From CAZBMJ01 sp964493205 (GTDB lineage Bacteria > Myxococcota > UBA727 > JABDBI01), in contig CAZBMJ010000029.1 of NCBI GenBank assembly GCA_964493205.1, forward strand, positions 1 through 30,437: a stretch of 30,437 bases of DNA, given 5' to 3'. Of this stretch, positions 1-7,673 are shown piece by piece (position 1 is the first letter of the stretch; each line of letters begins with the position of its first letter). Below the pieces are notes generated by a model, which was not told the DNA's origin, did no database searches, and saw only the letters and a program-made list of their open reading frames with translations. The position numbers and the translations under genes are program-made.

Positions 1-1495
1 TCCAGCTTCTAATACTGTCCTCAAACGACTTGTAAGTATTTATTTCACAAATAAGCTTATGCTGACGATTAAATTCTTCCATGAGGTATTTTTTTATGCA
101 TATGTTATTATGGAATATTTTACAAAGATCTTCTCCAAATACTTGGAGTTTATTTTTAATAGTATCGCTTAAACATTTAGGAATTTCTGCTTTTTGTATT
201 TCTCTACAAAGGGTAATTAAATACTCCATATCACTTTCTTTTTTTAGTTTTAGATGTTTAATTTGATCAATAATTTTTGCTATATTGTCTGTATAATTTA
301 TGAATGCAATAAATTCTTTTTGTAAAGATAGTAATTTTTCTCTATCTGACCCACTACATTTTGTAACCAGTTCATCGATTTCTTCTACTAGAGCTTGATT
401 GTCGTCAAGATCATCTATTTTAAGGTTTTGTATACTATGTATATCTATATCCATATCATCTTCTTCTTGACTAATATTAATTTCAAATTCAAATTCTTCT
501 AATCTAGCTGTAACTTCTGATACTTGATTGGACTCTATTGCAGATTTAACATTCTTTACAAAGTCTGTATTTATATCTTTAAAATTTTTTATATGCTCAC
601 AAATATTACTCATTAAATCTAGATTTTTTATTAAAACTGGGAATTTACAGAGTGACATGAATATTTCTTTTATCATATCTTTATTTATAGAAATTAAATG
701 TAAATCTATAATTTTTCTTTTAAGTAACCCTAAATCTGAAATAGGATGAGAAAATCTCCATAAGTGTATCATTTTAAATAATGGGTAAAGATGGCCTAGT
801 GAAGTATTACTGAGTAAAACGTTTAATTTTTGCAAGCTATTGCAATCAGATGTATAACTATTTGTTTGCAAACCCCTTACATAGTATTGGAAATCTGGTC
901 TTAGACATAATAATAATAGATATTTTTTTTTATTAATGAATTCACATCGGTAACAAATCTCTTGAAAAGCAACATCGTCATATGGATTAGCAAGCCCTAT
1001 GGGGTTTTTACAATTGAGTAGAGTTTCTAAGGCGTTCCATGACTTATGTGTAACAGCCGTCTGCCAAGGCTTGTATCTACCTAGTGTCTCGTAAATATAA
1101 CATGGTAGGTCTAGGCCATAGACCTTTTCTGTATTTTCATTATCAAGTGCCTTATCTACGGCATTTATTAGAATAGGCCTATTATGAATTGCTAAAAAAT
1201 GTATGAAGCCATACCCATTAGAAAAATCATCCTTATCTAGAGATTCTGTTTTTGAAAAATTATAACAAATACTTCTTTCATAAAAAAAACATGCAATTTC
1301 TATTGAATCATATTCTTTGTTAGGAAAATCTGGAAATTCTTTCAAAAACTCATTTTCTAATTCAATAAGTTTTTCTTTATTATTCAATTTATAGGCGGGA
1401 TAATAAGCTGATTCTAGATCATGAGATAAAAGTGTCGCTGCAAACATACCTGAAAATATACATAGTATCTTAATTTTATGCTTAATATGTAACAT
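1..1495 (-). CDS. Putative secreted ankyrin-like protein, C-terminus cut off by the window edge
   Basis: On the minus strand an uninterrupted frame runs from an ATG at 1495 to the first base, about 498 codons with no stop, so the gene continues outside the window. The N-terminus has a basic start, then a hydrophobic stretch (roughly residues 9-23), resembling a signal peptide. Two segments look like degenerate ankyrin repeats: residues 93-117 (GFIHFLAIHNRPILINAVDKAL type) and 141-162 (PWQTAVTHKSWNALETLL type). The rest is helical and acidic, with an Asp/Glu-rich patch around the middle of the visible part. A weak AGG lies upstream of the ATG. It follows tlc on the same strand after a terminator, so it is probably its own transcription unit. 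I do not recognise a family; a secreted effector is an inference from signal peptide, ankyrin-like repeats and organism type. Confidence 0.7.
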   Translation of the reverse strand, partial: MLHIKHKIKILCIFSGMFAATLLSHDLESAYYPAYKLNNKEKLIELENEFLKEFPDFPNKEYDSIEIACFFYERSICYNFSKTESLDKDDFSNGYGFIHFLAIHNRPILINAVDKALDNENTEKVYGLDLPCYIYETLGRYKPWQTAVTHKSWNALETLLNCKNPIGLANPYDDVAFQEICYRCEFINKKKYLLLLCLRPDFQYYVRGLQTNSYTSDCNSLQKLNVLLSNTSLGHLYPLFKMIHLWRFSHPISDLGLLKRKIIDLHLISINKDMIKEIFMSLCKFPVLIKNLDLMSNICEHIKNFKDINTDFVKNVKSAIESNQVSEVTARLEEFEFEINISQEEDDMDIDIHSIQNLKIDDLDDNQALVEEIDELVTKCSGSDREKLLSLQKEFIAFINYTDNIAKIIDQIKHLKLKKESDMEYLITLCREIQKAEIPKCLSDTIKNKLQVFGEDLCKIFHNNICIKKYLMEEFNRQHKLICEINTYKSFEDSIRSW

Positions 1496-1566
1496 CTTTA
1501 ACCTAAATTTATTTTAAATTAGCTCCCAATGAAAACAAAAAGATTCCCCAAAGATTCCTATAACAA

Positions 1567-1599
1567 CAAAAAAGCCTTGTAGTTATACAAGACTTTTTG
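1567..1599 (-). terminator. Rho-independent terminator after tlc
   Basis: On the minus strand the stem AAGTCTTGTA pairs with TACAAGGCTT (one G-U pair) around a TAAC loop and is followed by a run of six T. It lies just beyond the tlc stop codon and before the ankyrin-like gene. The plus strand also ends in a T run, so it could act in both directions. Confidence 0.75.
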
Positions 1600-1620
1600 T
1601 AGTAATTATTTACTTAAAAA

Positions 1621-3141
1621 CTATGCTTGTTCGTCTTGAGCTTTACAAGCTTTGTTAAACTCTTTACTTAAAGCACCAACAGCATACAACCAAGCAACAA
1701 TCATAATAGCAAATATGACAGTTAAATATGGTGCAATAACGCCAATAGAACCAAACATAGCCAAGAATACTATTTGTATGGCACTACCACCAGATTTACC
1801 AAATCTACCAGCAACCACATCAACTGCAGCTTTACCACGCATTTTTGCTACGTCATCTAGGGGTATATAAGCCATTTCTTTGGTAGGATCAAACAAAGCA
1901 TATTTGATACTTTTGCTTAATACGTTTTGGGCTAAGCCAATGAGCACACCAAACATCAACGGTGATATACCAAATAATAACCCTATTGGAGATACTAAAC
2001 TTGGAGCTACCATGGATAAGAAGAATAATAAGCCAGTTACACCTAAAACTACTGGCGTAGCTAGCGCTGCTATTTTCCAACCTAGCTTACGAGTCAAAAT
2101 AGAACCAAAGAAAATTGCTACAACAGTCGCAATTCCTGTGGAAATAGACAAGTAACCCATAAAAGCTGAATATTCATTTTTTGTTGGGAATTGTAGCACA
2201 ACTTGATTTTTCCAAGTCACTTCTACTAAGTTAATAGTTACACCATAACAAGTTACCAAAATAGCTATTAAACCCAAATATTTAGAAGAGAATATGTATT
2301 TAATACCTTCCATTACGGTCATTTTGACTTTTTCTTTCTTAGGTTTAGATTTTTTCTCTTCAGCTACTTTAGTTAAATATGCTTCATTAAAAACGTGTTT
2401 ATTCATGTAATAATATAAACCAAGAATTAATAACCCAGCTATGGTCATGACTCCAACGATATTATTTAAGGAAACTTGCCATGGATCTACACCTGCTGGC
2501 AGATTTTTTTGTACTTGCGATAATCTATTTACTACCACACCAGAAAGTGCGGTAAAAACGTTAGCTAATATATAAAAATGTGAGTAAAAGCGTTTCGCGT
2601 CGTTTACTCTAATAACATCGTTAGCAAACTGCCAAAACATTAAAGCCGATACAGCAGAACCCCAAAGTTCAGACATCACATAAAATGAGGAAAAGGTCCA
2701 AACACGATAGCAATCAACCAATCCTTTTAAGCCTGGCGGTAAAATGCTTTGTAAATAATCGGCACTAGTAGTGGGGTGCAAATAAGTATGCAATGGATAA
2801 AGCACAGCAGCAAAAAACACAAAGTAAGCAATAAAACCACCTACTATTGTATAAAATAATGCTTTTTTGCCAAGCATATTGGAAAGTTTTGAATAAATAA
2901 CAAAGAATAACAAAGCAGCCGGTAAAACCAACGTGGTTTTTAGGTAAGGAACAATAGCTGAAGAGCCTGTTGCAGCCATAACCATACCGTCTTTGACATT
3001 CCGAGCTACCGTATAATTGAATAATATTAATCCAACCATAGTAGCCATGGGCAACCAAATTTTATGCTCGCTTCCATAAATGGGCCAAAAAAGATCTCTT
3101 GATTTCTGTAAAAAAGATTTAGATTGTATATTTTCGTTCAT
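1621..3141 (-). CDS. tlc: Tlc/NTT-family nucleotide transporter (ATP/ADP translocase type)
   Basis: This 506-residue polytopic membrane protein matches the usual length of about 500 residues for bacterial nucleotide transporters. The N-terminal region has the family pattern: an LFWPI segment near residue 20, then LFNYTVARNVKD around 40-52, a PYLKTTLVLPAALLFF helix, and YSKLSNMLGKKALFYT. About 11-12 hydrophobic helices follow, with a Lys-rich cytoplasmic loop near 260-275. Family members in intracellular bacteria exchange host ATP for ADP or import nucleotides or NAD across the inner membrane. Substrate cannot be told from sequence alone, so energy parasitism is likely but not shown. A TAGG lies about eight bases upstream of the ATG. 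The gene is divergent from 3437 across 295 bp and ends in a terminator at 1567-1599. Confidence 0.93.
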   Translation of the reverse strand: MNENIQSKSFLQKSRDLFWPIYGSEHKIWLPMATMVGLILFNYTVARNVKDGMVMAATGSSAIVPYLKTTLVLPAALLFFVIYSKLSNMLGKKALFYTIVGGFIAYFVFFAAVLYPLHTYLHPTTSADYLQSILPPGLKGLVDCYRVWTFSSFYVMSELWGSAVSALMFWQFANDVIRVNDAKRFYSHFYILANVFTALSGVVVNRLSQVQKNLPAGVDPWQVSLNNIVGVMTIAGLLILGLYYYMNKHVFNEAYLTKVAEEKKSKPKKEKVKMTVMEGIKYIFSSKYLGLIAILVTCYGVTINLVEVTWKNQVVLQFPTKNEYSAFMGYLSISTGIATVVAIFFGSILTRKLGWKIAALATPVVLGVTGLLFFLSMVAPSLVSPIGLLFGISPLMFGVLIGLAQNVLSKSIKYALFDPTKEMAYIPLDDVAKMRGKAAVDVVAGRFGKSGGSAIQIVFLAMFGSIGVIAPYLTVIFAIMIVAWLYAVGALSKEFNKACKAQDEQA

Positions 3142-3436
3142 GATTAAACCTATAAATTTTATATATTTATTATGCTATTTATTACCTAGCCAATTACTCA
3201 TATAACATATATTTTAATAAAAACCAGTATAACTATAGTAATTTTTAATAACATAAAAAATAAATAAATCTGCTATAAAATATTTTATGAATTTATTGTT
3301 CTATTACAATACTTAATGAAATCAAGGGCAGAATAGCATTAAAATGCAAGTAAAAATAAATAATCCTTAGAAAATAACGCCAAAAAGAGCTTAAGATTAT
3401 AATTTTAATGAAATAACTGCAAAAATAGGTAAAAAT
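3142..3436. other. Divergent intergenic region, promoters expected
   Basis: About 295 bp of very AT-rich DNA separate the divergent tlc and the Lys/Ala-rich gene. It must hold promoters for both. I could not fix -35/-10 pairs because almost any stretch resembles a -10 box. No ORF, hairpin or repeat stands out. Confidence 0.4.
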
Positions 3437-3880
3437 ATGGATAAAAAAGTTAAAAAATCTAGTGCCAAAAAAGCAAAAGCAGCAAAAGCAACTAAAAAGA
3501 CTAAAACCACCAACACTTCACGCATAAAAGCAAAAATATTAAAATCCTTGCCAGAAAGCATTGAACATCTACAAATGGTGCAAAAAGCGGCTCTATTATT
3601 TGACCAAATGCAAGAAAGAGTTACTGATGTGAAAGAAGAAGCGAGCAAAGAACTTAATAAGCTTATGAAAGTATATGAAAAAAGCTATGTAACCTTAGAA
3701 AAAAAAGTGCAAAAAGTTACTAAAGAAGCAAAAAAACAAGCACAAAATACACTGATGCAACTAGTAGAAAAATGGCACGAAAATAAAGAAATGCTTCCCA
3801 AGGCTTTATCTGCAGAAGTAGATAAAATTTTAATACAAATGGCTACTAAAAGTATGAATAAAAAAACTCGTAAAAATTAA
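3437..3880 (+). CDS. Lys/Ala-rich helical protein, histone-H1-like N-terminus, phasin-like body
   Basis: The 147-residue protein has two parts. Residues 1-38 are almost only Lys, Ala, Thr and Ser (KKAKAAKATKK type), like eukaryotic H1 tails, chlamydial Hc proteins or AlgP. Residues about 40-147 are charged amphipathic helix without Pro breaks until near the end, containing VQKAALLFDQMQERV and a heptad-like region, similar in style to phasins and other coiled-coil proteins. No catalytic motif or membrane segment is present. The ATG has AGGT about nine bases upstream. It is transcribed away from tlc and ahead of a palindromic repeat. A nucleic-acid-binding or granule-associated role is possible; composition alone cannot decide. 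Confidence 0.75.
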   Translation: MDKKVKKSSAKKAKAAKATKKTKTTNTSRIKAKILKSLPESIEHLQMVQKAALLFDQMQERVTDVKEEASKELNKLMKVYEKSYVTLEKKVQKVTKEAKKQAQNTLMQLVEKWHENKEMLPKALSAEVDKILIQMATKSMNKKTRKN

Positions 3881-3927
3881 GGGATTTTAATTATTATCAC
3901 AAGCGTTTAAGGGCTACTACTTTATGA

Positions 3928-4027
3928 TTCCTACGTACTGTGACTTGTTCACAGTATCCAGAAAACTAATTCTTACAATTGTAAAGGTAATTGTCTGGAT
4001 GCCTCGCACAAGGCGTGGCACGTAGAA
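3928..4027. repeat. Nested palindromic repeat element, about 100 bp
   Basis: Left arm 3928-3961 and right arm 3995-4027 are imperfect inverted copies beginning and ending with CTACGT/ACGTAG and CCAG/CTGG. Each arm holds its own hairpin: ACTGTGA-CTTGT-TCACAGT on the left and GCCTCGC-ACAAG-GCGTGGC on the right. The centre contains a further short palindrome around ACAATTGT. One minus-strand frame gives VPRLVRGIQ, a peptide I recall from spurious ORFs over such repeats in intracellular bacteria. It ends 31 bases before the start of the next gene. Confidence 0.8.
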
Positions 4028-4058
4028 ACGGTTGGTTAATTCTTTAATGGAGAAGTTT

Positions 4059-5072
4059 ATGCGCGCTTGGCAGATAAATAATGGCTTTGGAATAGAAAAT
4101 TTAAAACAAATATCCCTACCATCCACCACTATCAAACCCGATGAAATTAGAGTAAAAATCAAATCTTGCTCGCTTAATTATAGAGACTTAATGGTTATAA
4201 ATGGCCTTTATAATCCTAAACAAAAATTACCCTTAATACCTCTAAGTGATGCTTGTGGCGAAGTTACTGAAGTTGGCGCTGAAGTGAGCAGTTTTAGCAT
4301 TGGCGATAAAGTAGCTAGTTGCTTTTTTGCCGATTATTTAAGCGATAGTGTGCACACTAATCCTCAAGAAAGCGCATTGGGAAGCCCCCTTGATGGTGTT
4401 TTGTGTGAAGAACGCATCTTTAAGTCTATGGGCCTAGTAAAAATACCCTCTTATTTATCTTTTTCTCAAGGTGCCACACTTCCGTGCGCAGCGCTTACCG
4501 CTTTTAATGCCATATTTAATCAATCTATTTTAAAACCAGGCGACCATATTTTAATTATGGGAACGGGCGGCGTTTCTATTTTTGCTCTACAATTTGCTAA
4601 TTTACTAGGCTTAAACTGTATAGTCATTTCCAGTAGTGATGAAAAATTAGCAACGTGTAAAGCTATTGGCGCCAAATATTTAATTAATTACCAAAAAAAC
4701 CCTCATTGGCACAAAGAAGTCATGGAAATAACCAACGGCTTAGGTGTAGAGCTAGTAGTAGAAGTAAGCGGCGCAAGCACTATTAATCAATCTTTAAGTG
4801 TCACTAAACGAAATGGCCATATTGCTATGATTGGTATTTTGGGCGGCAATGAAGCCACTATTAATCTTATCCCCATACTTATGAATAATTTGCATATTAA
4901 CGGCATTTTTGTGGGTTCTCGAGTAACTTTTCAACAAATGAACAAGGTACTAGCACATACACAAATTAAGCCTTATATTGCTAAGGAATTTGGTTTTAAT
5001 GAAGTGCCCCAAGCCTTAAATTTTATGGCTTCAAAAAAACACTTTGGTAAAATTTGTATAACTATTGATTAG
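4059..5072 (+). CDS. Quinone oxidoreductase-like MDR family dehydrogenase (NAD(P)H)
   Basis: This 337-residue protein is a medium-chain dehydrogenase/reductase. The N-terminal GroES-like domain has SLNYRDLMVINGLY (39-51) and ACGEVTEVGAEVSSFSIGDKV (65-85). A Rossmann domain begins near 160 with GTGGVS at 168-173, the cofactor-binding turn. The Cys/His/Glu zinc ligands of true alcohol dehydrogenases are not evident, so zinc-independent reduction of quinones or enones is likelier; the substrate is unknown. I chose ATG 4059 because GGAGAAG sits just upstream; a TTG at 4032 and an ATG at 4047 are also in frame but lack that site. The palindromic repeat ends just upstream. The next gene follows after 10 bases, suggesting an operon through RidA. 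Confidence 0.88.
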   Translation: MRAWQINNGFGIENLKQISLPSTTIKPDEIRVKIKSCSLNYRDLMVINGLYNPKQKLPLIPLSDACGEVTEVGAEVSSFSIGDKVASCFFADYLSDSVHTNPQESALGSPLDGVLCEERIFKSMGLVKIPSYLSFSQGATLPCAALTAFNAIFNQSILKPGDHILIMGTGGVSIFALQFANLLGLNCIVISSSDEKLATCKAIGAKYLINYQKNPHWHKEVMEITNGLGVELVVEVSGASTINQSLSVTKRNGHIAMIGILGGNEATINLIPILMNNLHINGIFVGSRVTFQQMNKVLAHTQIKPYIAKEFGFNEVPQALNFMASKKHFGKICITID

Positions 5073-5082
5073 CGAGTGAATT

Positions 5083-5286
5083 ATGTGGATAAAGATGAGT
5101 CAAGATTATCGCAAAGAAGTAAATAATTATAATTTTAAAGCTTCTTGTGAAGACTGTGCATTTTTTTGCAAAGAAAAAAAGCTCTGCGCCATGCTTTATC
5201 CCACAACTCCTCACTTAAAAGAAACTTTTTTAAACGCAAAAGACGACGATAGAATTTACTTTTGTAAGATGTTTGAGGCAAAATAA
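5083..5286 (+). CDS. Small Cys-rich protein of unknown function
   Basis: The protein has 67 residues from ATG 5083, or 63 from the in-frame ATG 5095. It carries CEDCAFFC near residues 22-29, CAM at about 35, a His near 43 and FCKMFE close to the C-terminus. Spacing suggests a bound zinc or an iron-sulfur site, which is inference. I recall similar short proteins with a CxxCAxF...C..YP...H...FCKxFE pattern in deltaproteobacteria, without a function. It starts 10 bases after the MDR gene, and its TAA overlaps the ridA ATG by one base (TAATG), so the two are probably translationally coupled. Confidence 0.75.
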   Translation: MWIKMSQDYRKEVNNYNFKASCEDCAFFCKEKKLCAMLYPTTPHLKETFLNAKDDDRIYFCKMFEAK

Positions 5287-5669
5287 TGAATAAAGCTATT
5301 TTTACCAACGATGCTCCTAAAGCCATAGGCCCTTATTCTCAAGCCATAGTAAGCACTGCTCAAAAATTTGTGTTTGTATCTGGCCAGCTGCCCCTTTGCC
5401 CAAACGAAATGGCTATTTTAACCACCGATGTGGCACTGCAAGCCAAGCAAGTATTATTAAATTTGCAAGCTATACTAAAAGCCAGCGATGCCAGCCTCAA
5501 TAACGTGGTAAAAGTGACTGTATATTTAGCAAATATTAACGATTTCAATAAAGTTAACCAAGTCTATGAAACGTTTTTTAGCGATCATAAACCTGCCAGA
5601 GTTTGCCTGCAAGTTGCAGCATTGCCTAAAGCTGCTTTAGTGGAAATGGACGCCATAGCTGCTTTGTAA
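5286..5669 (+). CDS. ridA: RidA family enamine/imine deaminase
   Basis: The 127-residue protein matches the usual RidA length. It shows the N-terminal block APKAIGPYSQA (residues 9-19), FVSGQLPL, and the C-terminal active-site block PARVCLQVAALPKAALVEMDAIA with the Arg that binds the substrate carboxylate and the acidic residue of the family. RidA hydrolyses reactive 2-aminoacrylate and other enamine/imine by-products of PLP enzymes to ketoacids in the cytosol, as a trimer. Its start overlaps the stop of the Cys-rich gene. It is the last clear gene of the 4059-5669 cluster and converges on the symporter gene. Confidence 0.95.
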   Translation: MNKAIFTNDAPKAIGPYSQAIVSTAQKFVFVSGQLPLCPNEMAILTTDVALQAKQVLLNLQAILKASDASLNNVVKVTVYLANINDFNKVNQVYETFFSDHKPARVCLQVAALPKAALVEMDAIAAL

Positions 5670-5808
5670 GTAGGACATTCTTCAATTCCACAATAGCTGG
5701 AGCATCATTATGAGTATGCTGCAATTCTTTTGCCAATTCCAACGGAGATTGTCCTTGCGGTGTGCGAATAAATGGCAACAAGGGATCACTATAAGAGCTT
5801 ACTAAAAA
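5657..5808 (-). pseudogene. Scrap of an ankyrin-repeat-like gene
   Basis: In the gap between ridA and the symporter, a minus-strand frame of about 50 codons reads ...FIRTPQGQSPLELAKEL...APAIVELKNVLL. That fits the ankyrin pattern of a beta-turn, then (T/S)PLxLA, then a second helix ending in LL. A stop lies directly upstream and no start or SD is seen, so it is a remnant. The frame runs slightly into ridA. Confidence is limited by the short length. Confidence 0.4.
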
Positions 5809-5818
5809 TTAATTTTCC

Positions 5819-7033
5819 TTAATTTGAAGAACTTTCTTTATCCACTACTTTAGCAATACAAACATCTGACCAAACGTTAAGACTGGTTTCTACCATGTCG
5901 ATAAAGGCATAAAGGGGCAATATGCTGCCCATTAAATAAAGGGGCACATCGTTAGCAGCCAAAATAGAGCTTGAGAGGAAAAAACAACCCATGGGCACAC
6001 CAGCATTACCAATTGCTGCCACCACACTTAAAAATATCATGGCCACGTGCCCAGAAGTATCGAGGGCATTGCCTGTGTAATACGACACAAAACAGGTGGA
6101 TAATAAAATAAACTGAGCACAGCCATTCATATTTATAGTAGTACATAAGGGAAGAGCTAGCTGAGCCACTTTATCACTGATTTTTGCATTTTTGGTTGCG
6201 ACGTCTAGGGTTAAGGGTAGCGTAGCTGTGGATGAGCGAGTAAAAAATGCCAAGATTAAAGCTTCTTTAACATGTAAAAATAATTGTATGGGAGAGATTT
6301 TTTTTGCTTTTAAAAAAATTGGCAAAATAATCATGCCTTGTATTAAATTAGCCGATATTACCGTAATGATTAAGCCTAAAATAGCATTGAGAGAATCAGA
6401 TTTATCATGGGCTATTTGCTTAGTTAGGATACTCACAAAAGCAAATACTGATAATGGTATAAACTTAATACCCACATGAACCATGCGCATAATAGCGGAC
6501 AAAACTCCGCTAAAAAAACTAAATACCACTTCTTTTTTATCTTGTTCTTTGATGCTTAAAAGCGCTAAAGCAAATAAAATAGCCAATGCTACCACTGCGA
6601 GAACATTATTTTCTAAAAAAGCCTTTAATAAATTATCAGGTACCATAGATAGTAAAGTGCTAAAAAAGCCTTTGGTGGCTTGTGTTTGGGCATTCGTATT
6701 AGTAGTAACCAATTCTTGGCTGAGCAAATAGGGCGAGGCCACCCAAAAAATTATGTCAGCGAGCACTGCTGCAATAAGCGTGGTAAACACGGTATACTTG
6801 ACTATTTTAGAGCCTAATATTTTAATTTGTTCAGTATTTTTAAAATGAGCCGCAGAAGATATAATTGATAAGAATAACAATGGCAAAGCAATAAGCTTCA
6901 TAAGCTTTACTGAAAGCTCGGCAATCACATCGCTTGCGCTGTTTAGATAATCGATATTTACGTAACCTACGCAAATACCTAATACTATAGCTAAAATTGT
7001 CAAAAAGTTATTAGATAATAGTTTTTTTCTCAT
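5819..7033 (-). CDS. DAACS-family dicarboxylate/amino acid:cation symporter
   Basis: This 404-residue inner-membrane protein has the architecture of GltP/GltPh transporters. Seen are the HP1 motif TRSSTATLPLTL (265-276), the TM7 motif NMNGCA (301-306; usually NMDGTA), the HP2 region IGNAGVPMGCFFLSSS (341-356) and the TM8 motif DMVETSLNVWSD (379-390; usually DMxRTxxNVxGD). The fold and sodium-site residues Asn301, Asn386 and Asp390 are kept. Two key residues differ: the Asp of NMDGT is Asn303, and the Arg that binds the acidic side chain (GltPh Arg397) is Glu382. It probably imports something other than glutamate or aspartate. It is divergent from yajQ; an ankyrin-like scrap lies downstream. 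Confidence 0.9.
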   Translation of the reverse strand: MRKKLLSNNFLTILAIVLGICVGYVNIDYLNSASDVIAELSVKLMKLIALPLLFLSIISSAAHFKNTEQIKILGSKIVKYTVFTTLIAAVLADIIFWVASPYLLSQELVTTNTNAQTQATKGFFSTLLSMVPDNLLKAFLENNVLAVVALAILFALALLSIKEQDKKEVVFSFFSGVLSAIMRMVHVGIKFIPLSVFAFVSILTKQIAHDKSDSLNAILGLIITVISANLIQGMIILPIFLKAKKISPIQLFLHVKEALILAFFTRSSTATLPLTLDVATKNAKISDKVAQLALPLCTTINMNGCAQFILLSTCFVSYYTGNALDTSGHVAMIFLSVVAAIGNAGVPMGCFFLSSSILAANDVPLYLMGSILPLYAFIDMVETSLNVWSDVCIAKVVDKESSSN

Positions 7034-7175
7034 TATTTAATGATATTAGTGTATTTAATAACTGTCAATGCATGCTTTTTATTGTTCTTTTTATTCAATA
7101 TTTTATATAAAAACCGCTTGCGAGAGAGTAGTTCATCACCTATAGTCTTAAAAAATTTTTGTTGAGGTAGTAAGT

Positions 7176-7667
7176 ATGCCATCCTTTGATATTGTGTCTG
7201 AAATAGACAGCCATGAATTAAAAAACGCCACTGATCAAGTAGAGCGAGAACTTCAGCAACGTTATGACTTTAAAGGCACAAATAGCCAATTGGTAGTTAA
7301 AGAAGATGACTCATACGAATTAATTGCCAATAGTGAAGATAGGGTAAAAGCTGTTTTAGATGTGTTAAAAGAAAAGCTTATAAAAAGAAAAATTTCTCTT
7401 AAATTTATAGAAGCCAAAGATGCTATCCCAAAGGGCGGTAACTTGTATGGCATTTTAGTTAAAATTAAAAAAGGTATTGATAAAGATCAGGCTAAAATAA
7501 TTGTGCAAACTATTAAAGATAACAAAAGCTTAAAAGTAGTGCCATCTATACAAGGTGAGGCAGTAAGAGTTACCGGTAAAAAAAGAGATGATTTGCAAGA
7601 AGTTATACAAGCATTAAAAAGTAAAGAGTTAGCCATAGAGCTTAGCTTTAATAATTTTAGGGATTAA
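7176..7667 (+). CDS. yajQ: YajQ family nucleotide-binding protein
   Basis: The protein has 163 residues, the family's usual size. It begins MPSFDIVSEIDSHELKNA, contains RELQQRYDFKGT and ends with an LSFNNFRD-type tail, all hallmarks of YajQ (UPF0234). The fold is two RNP-like domains; members bind nucleotides or RNA and some bind cyclic di-GMP, but the cellular role is unsettled. GAGG lies about ten bases upstream of the ATG. It is followed after six bases by the SDR gene, so the two are probably co-transcribed. Confidence 0.96.
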   Translation: MPSFDIVSEIDSHELKNATDQVERELQQRYDFKGTNSQLVVKEDDSYELIANSEDRVKAVLDVLKEKLIKRKISLKFIEAKDAIPKGGNLYGILVKIKKGIDKDQAKIIVQTIKDNKSLKVVPSIQGEAVRVTGKKRDDLQEVIQALKSKELAIELSFNNFRD

Positions 7668-7673
7668 GTCTTA

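Noticed and set aside
1652..2155. Plus-strand frames antisense to tlc
   Set aside because: They are shadows of a well-supported membrane protein gene, with no SD and no family match.
3917..4162. Minus-strand frame with VPRLVRGIQ over the palindromic repeat
   Set aside because: Translation of repeat arms; similar phantom peptides are common over such repeats, and the frame overlaps the MDR gene start.
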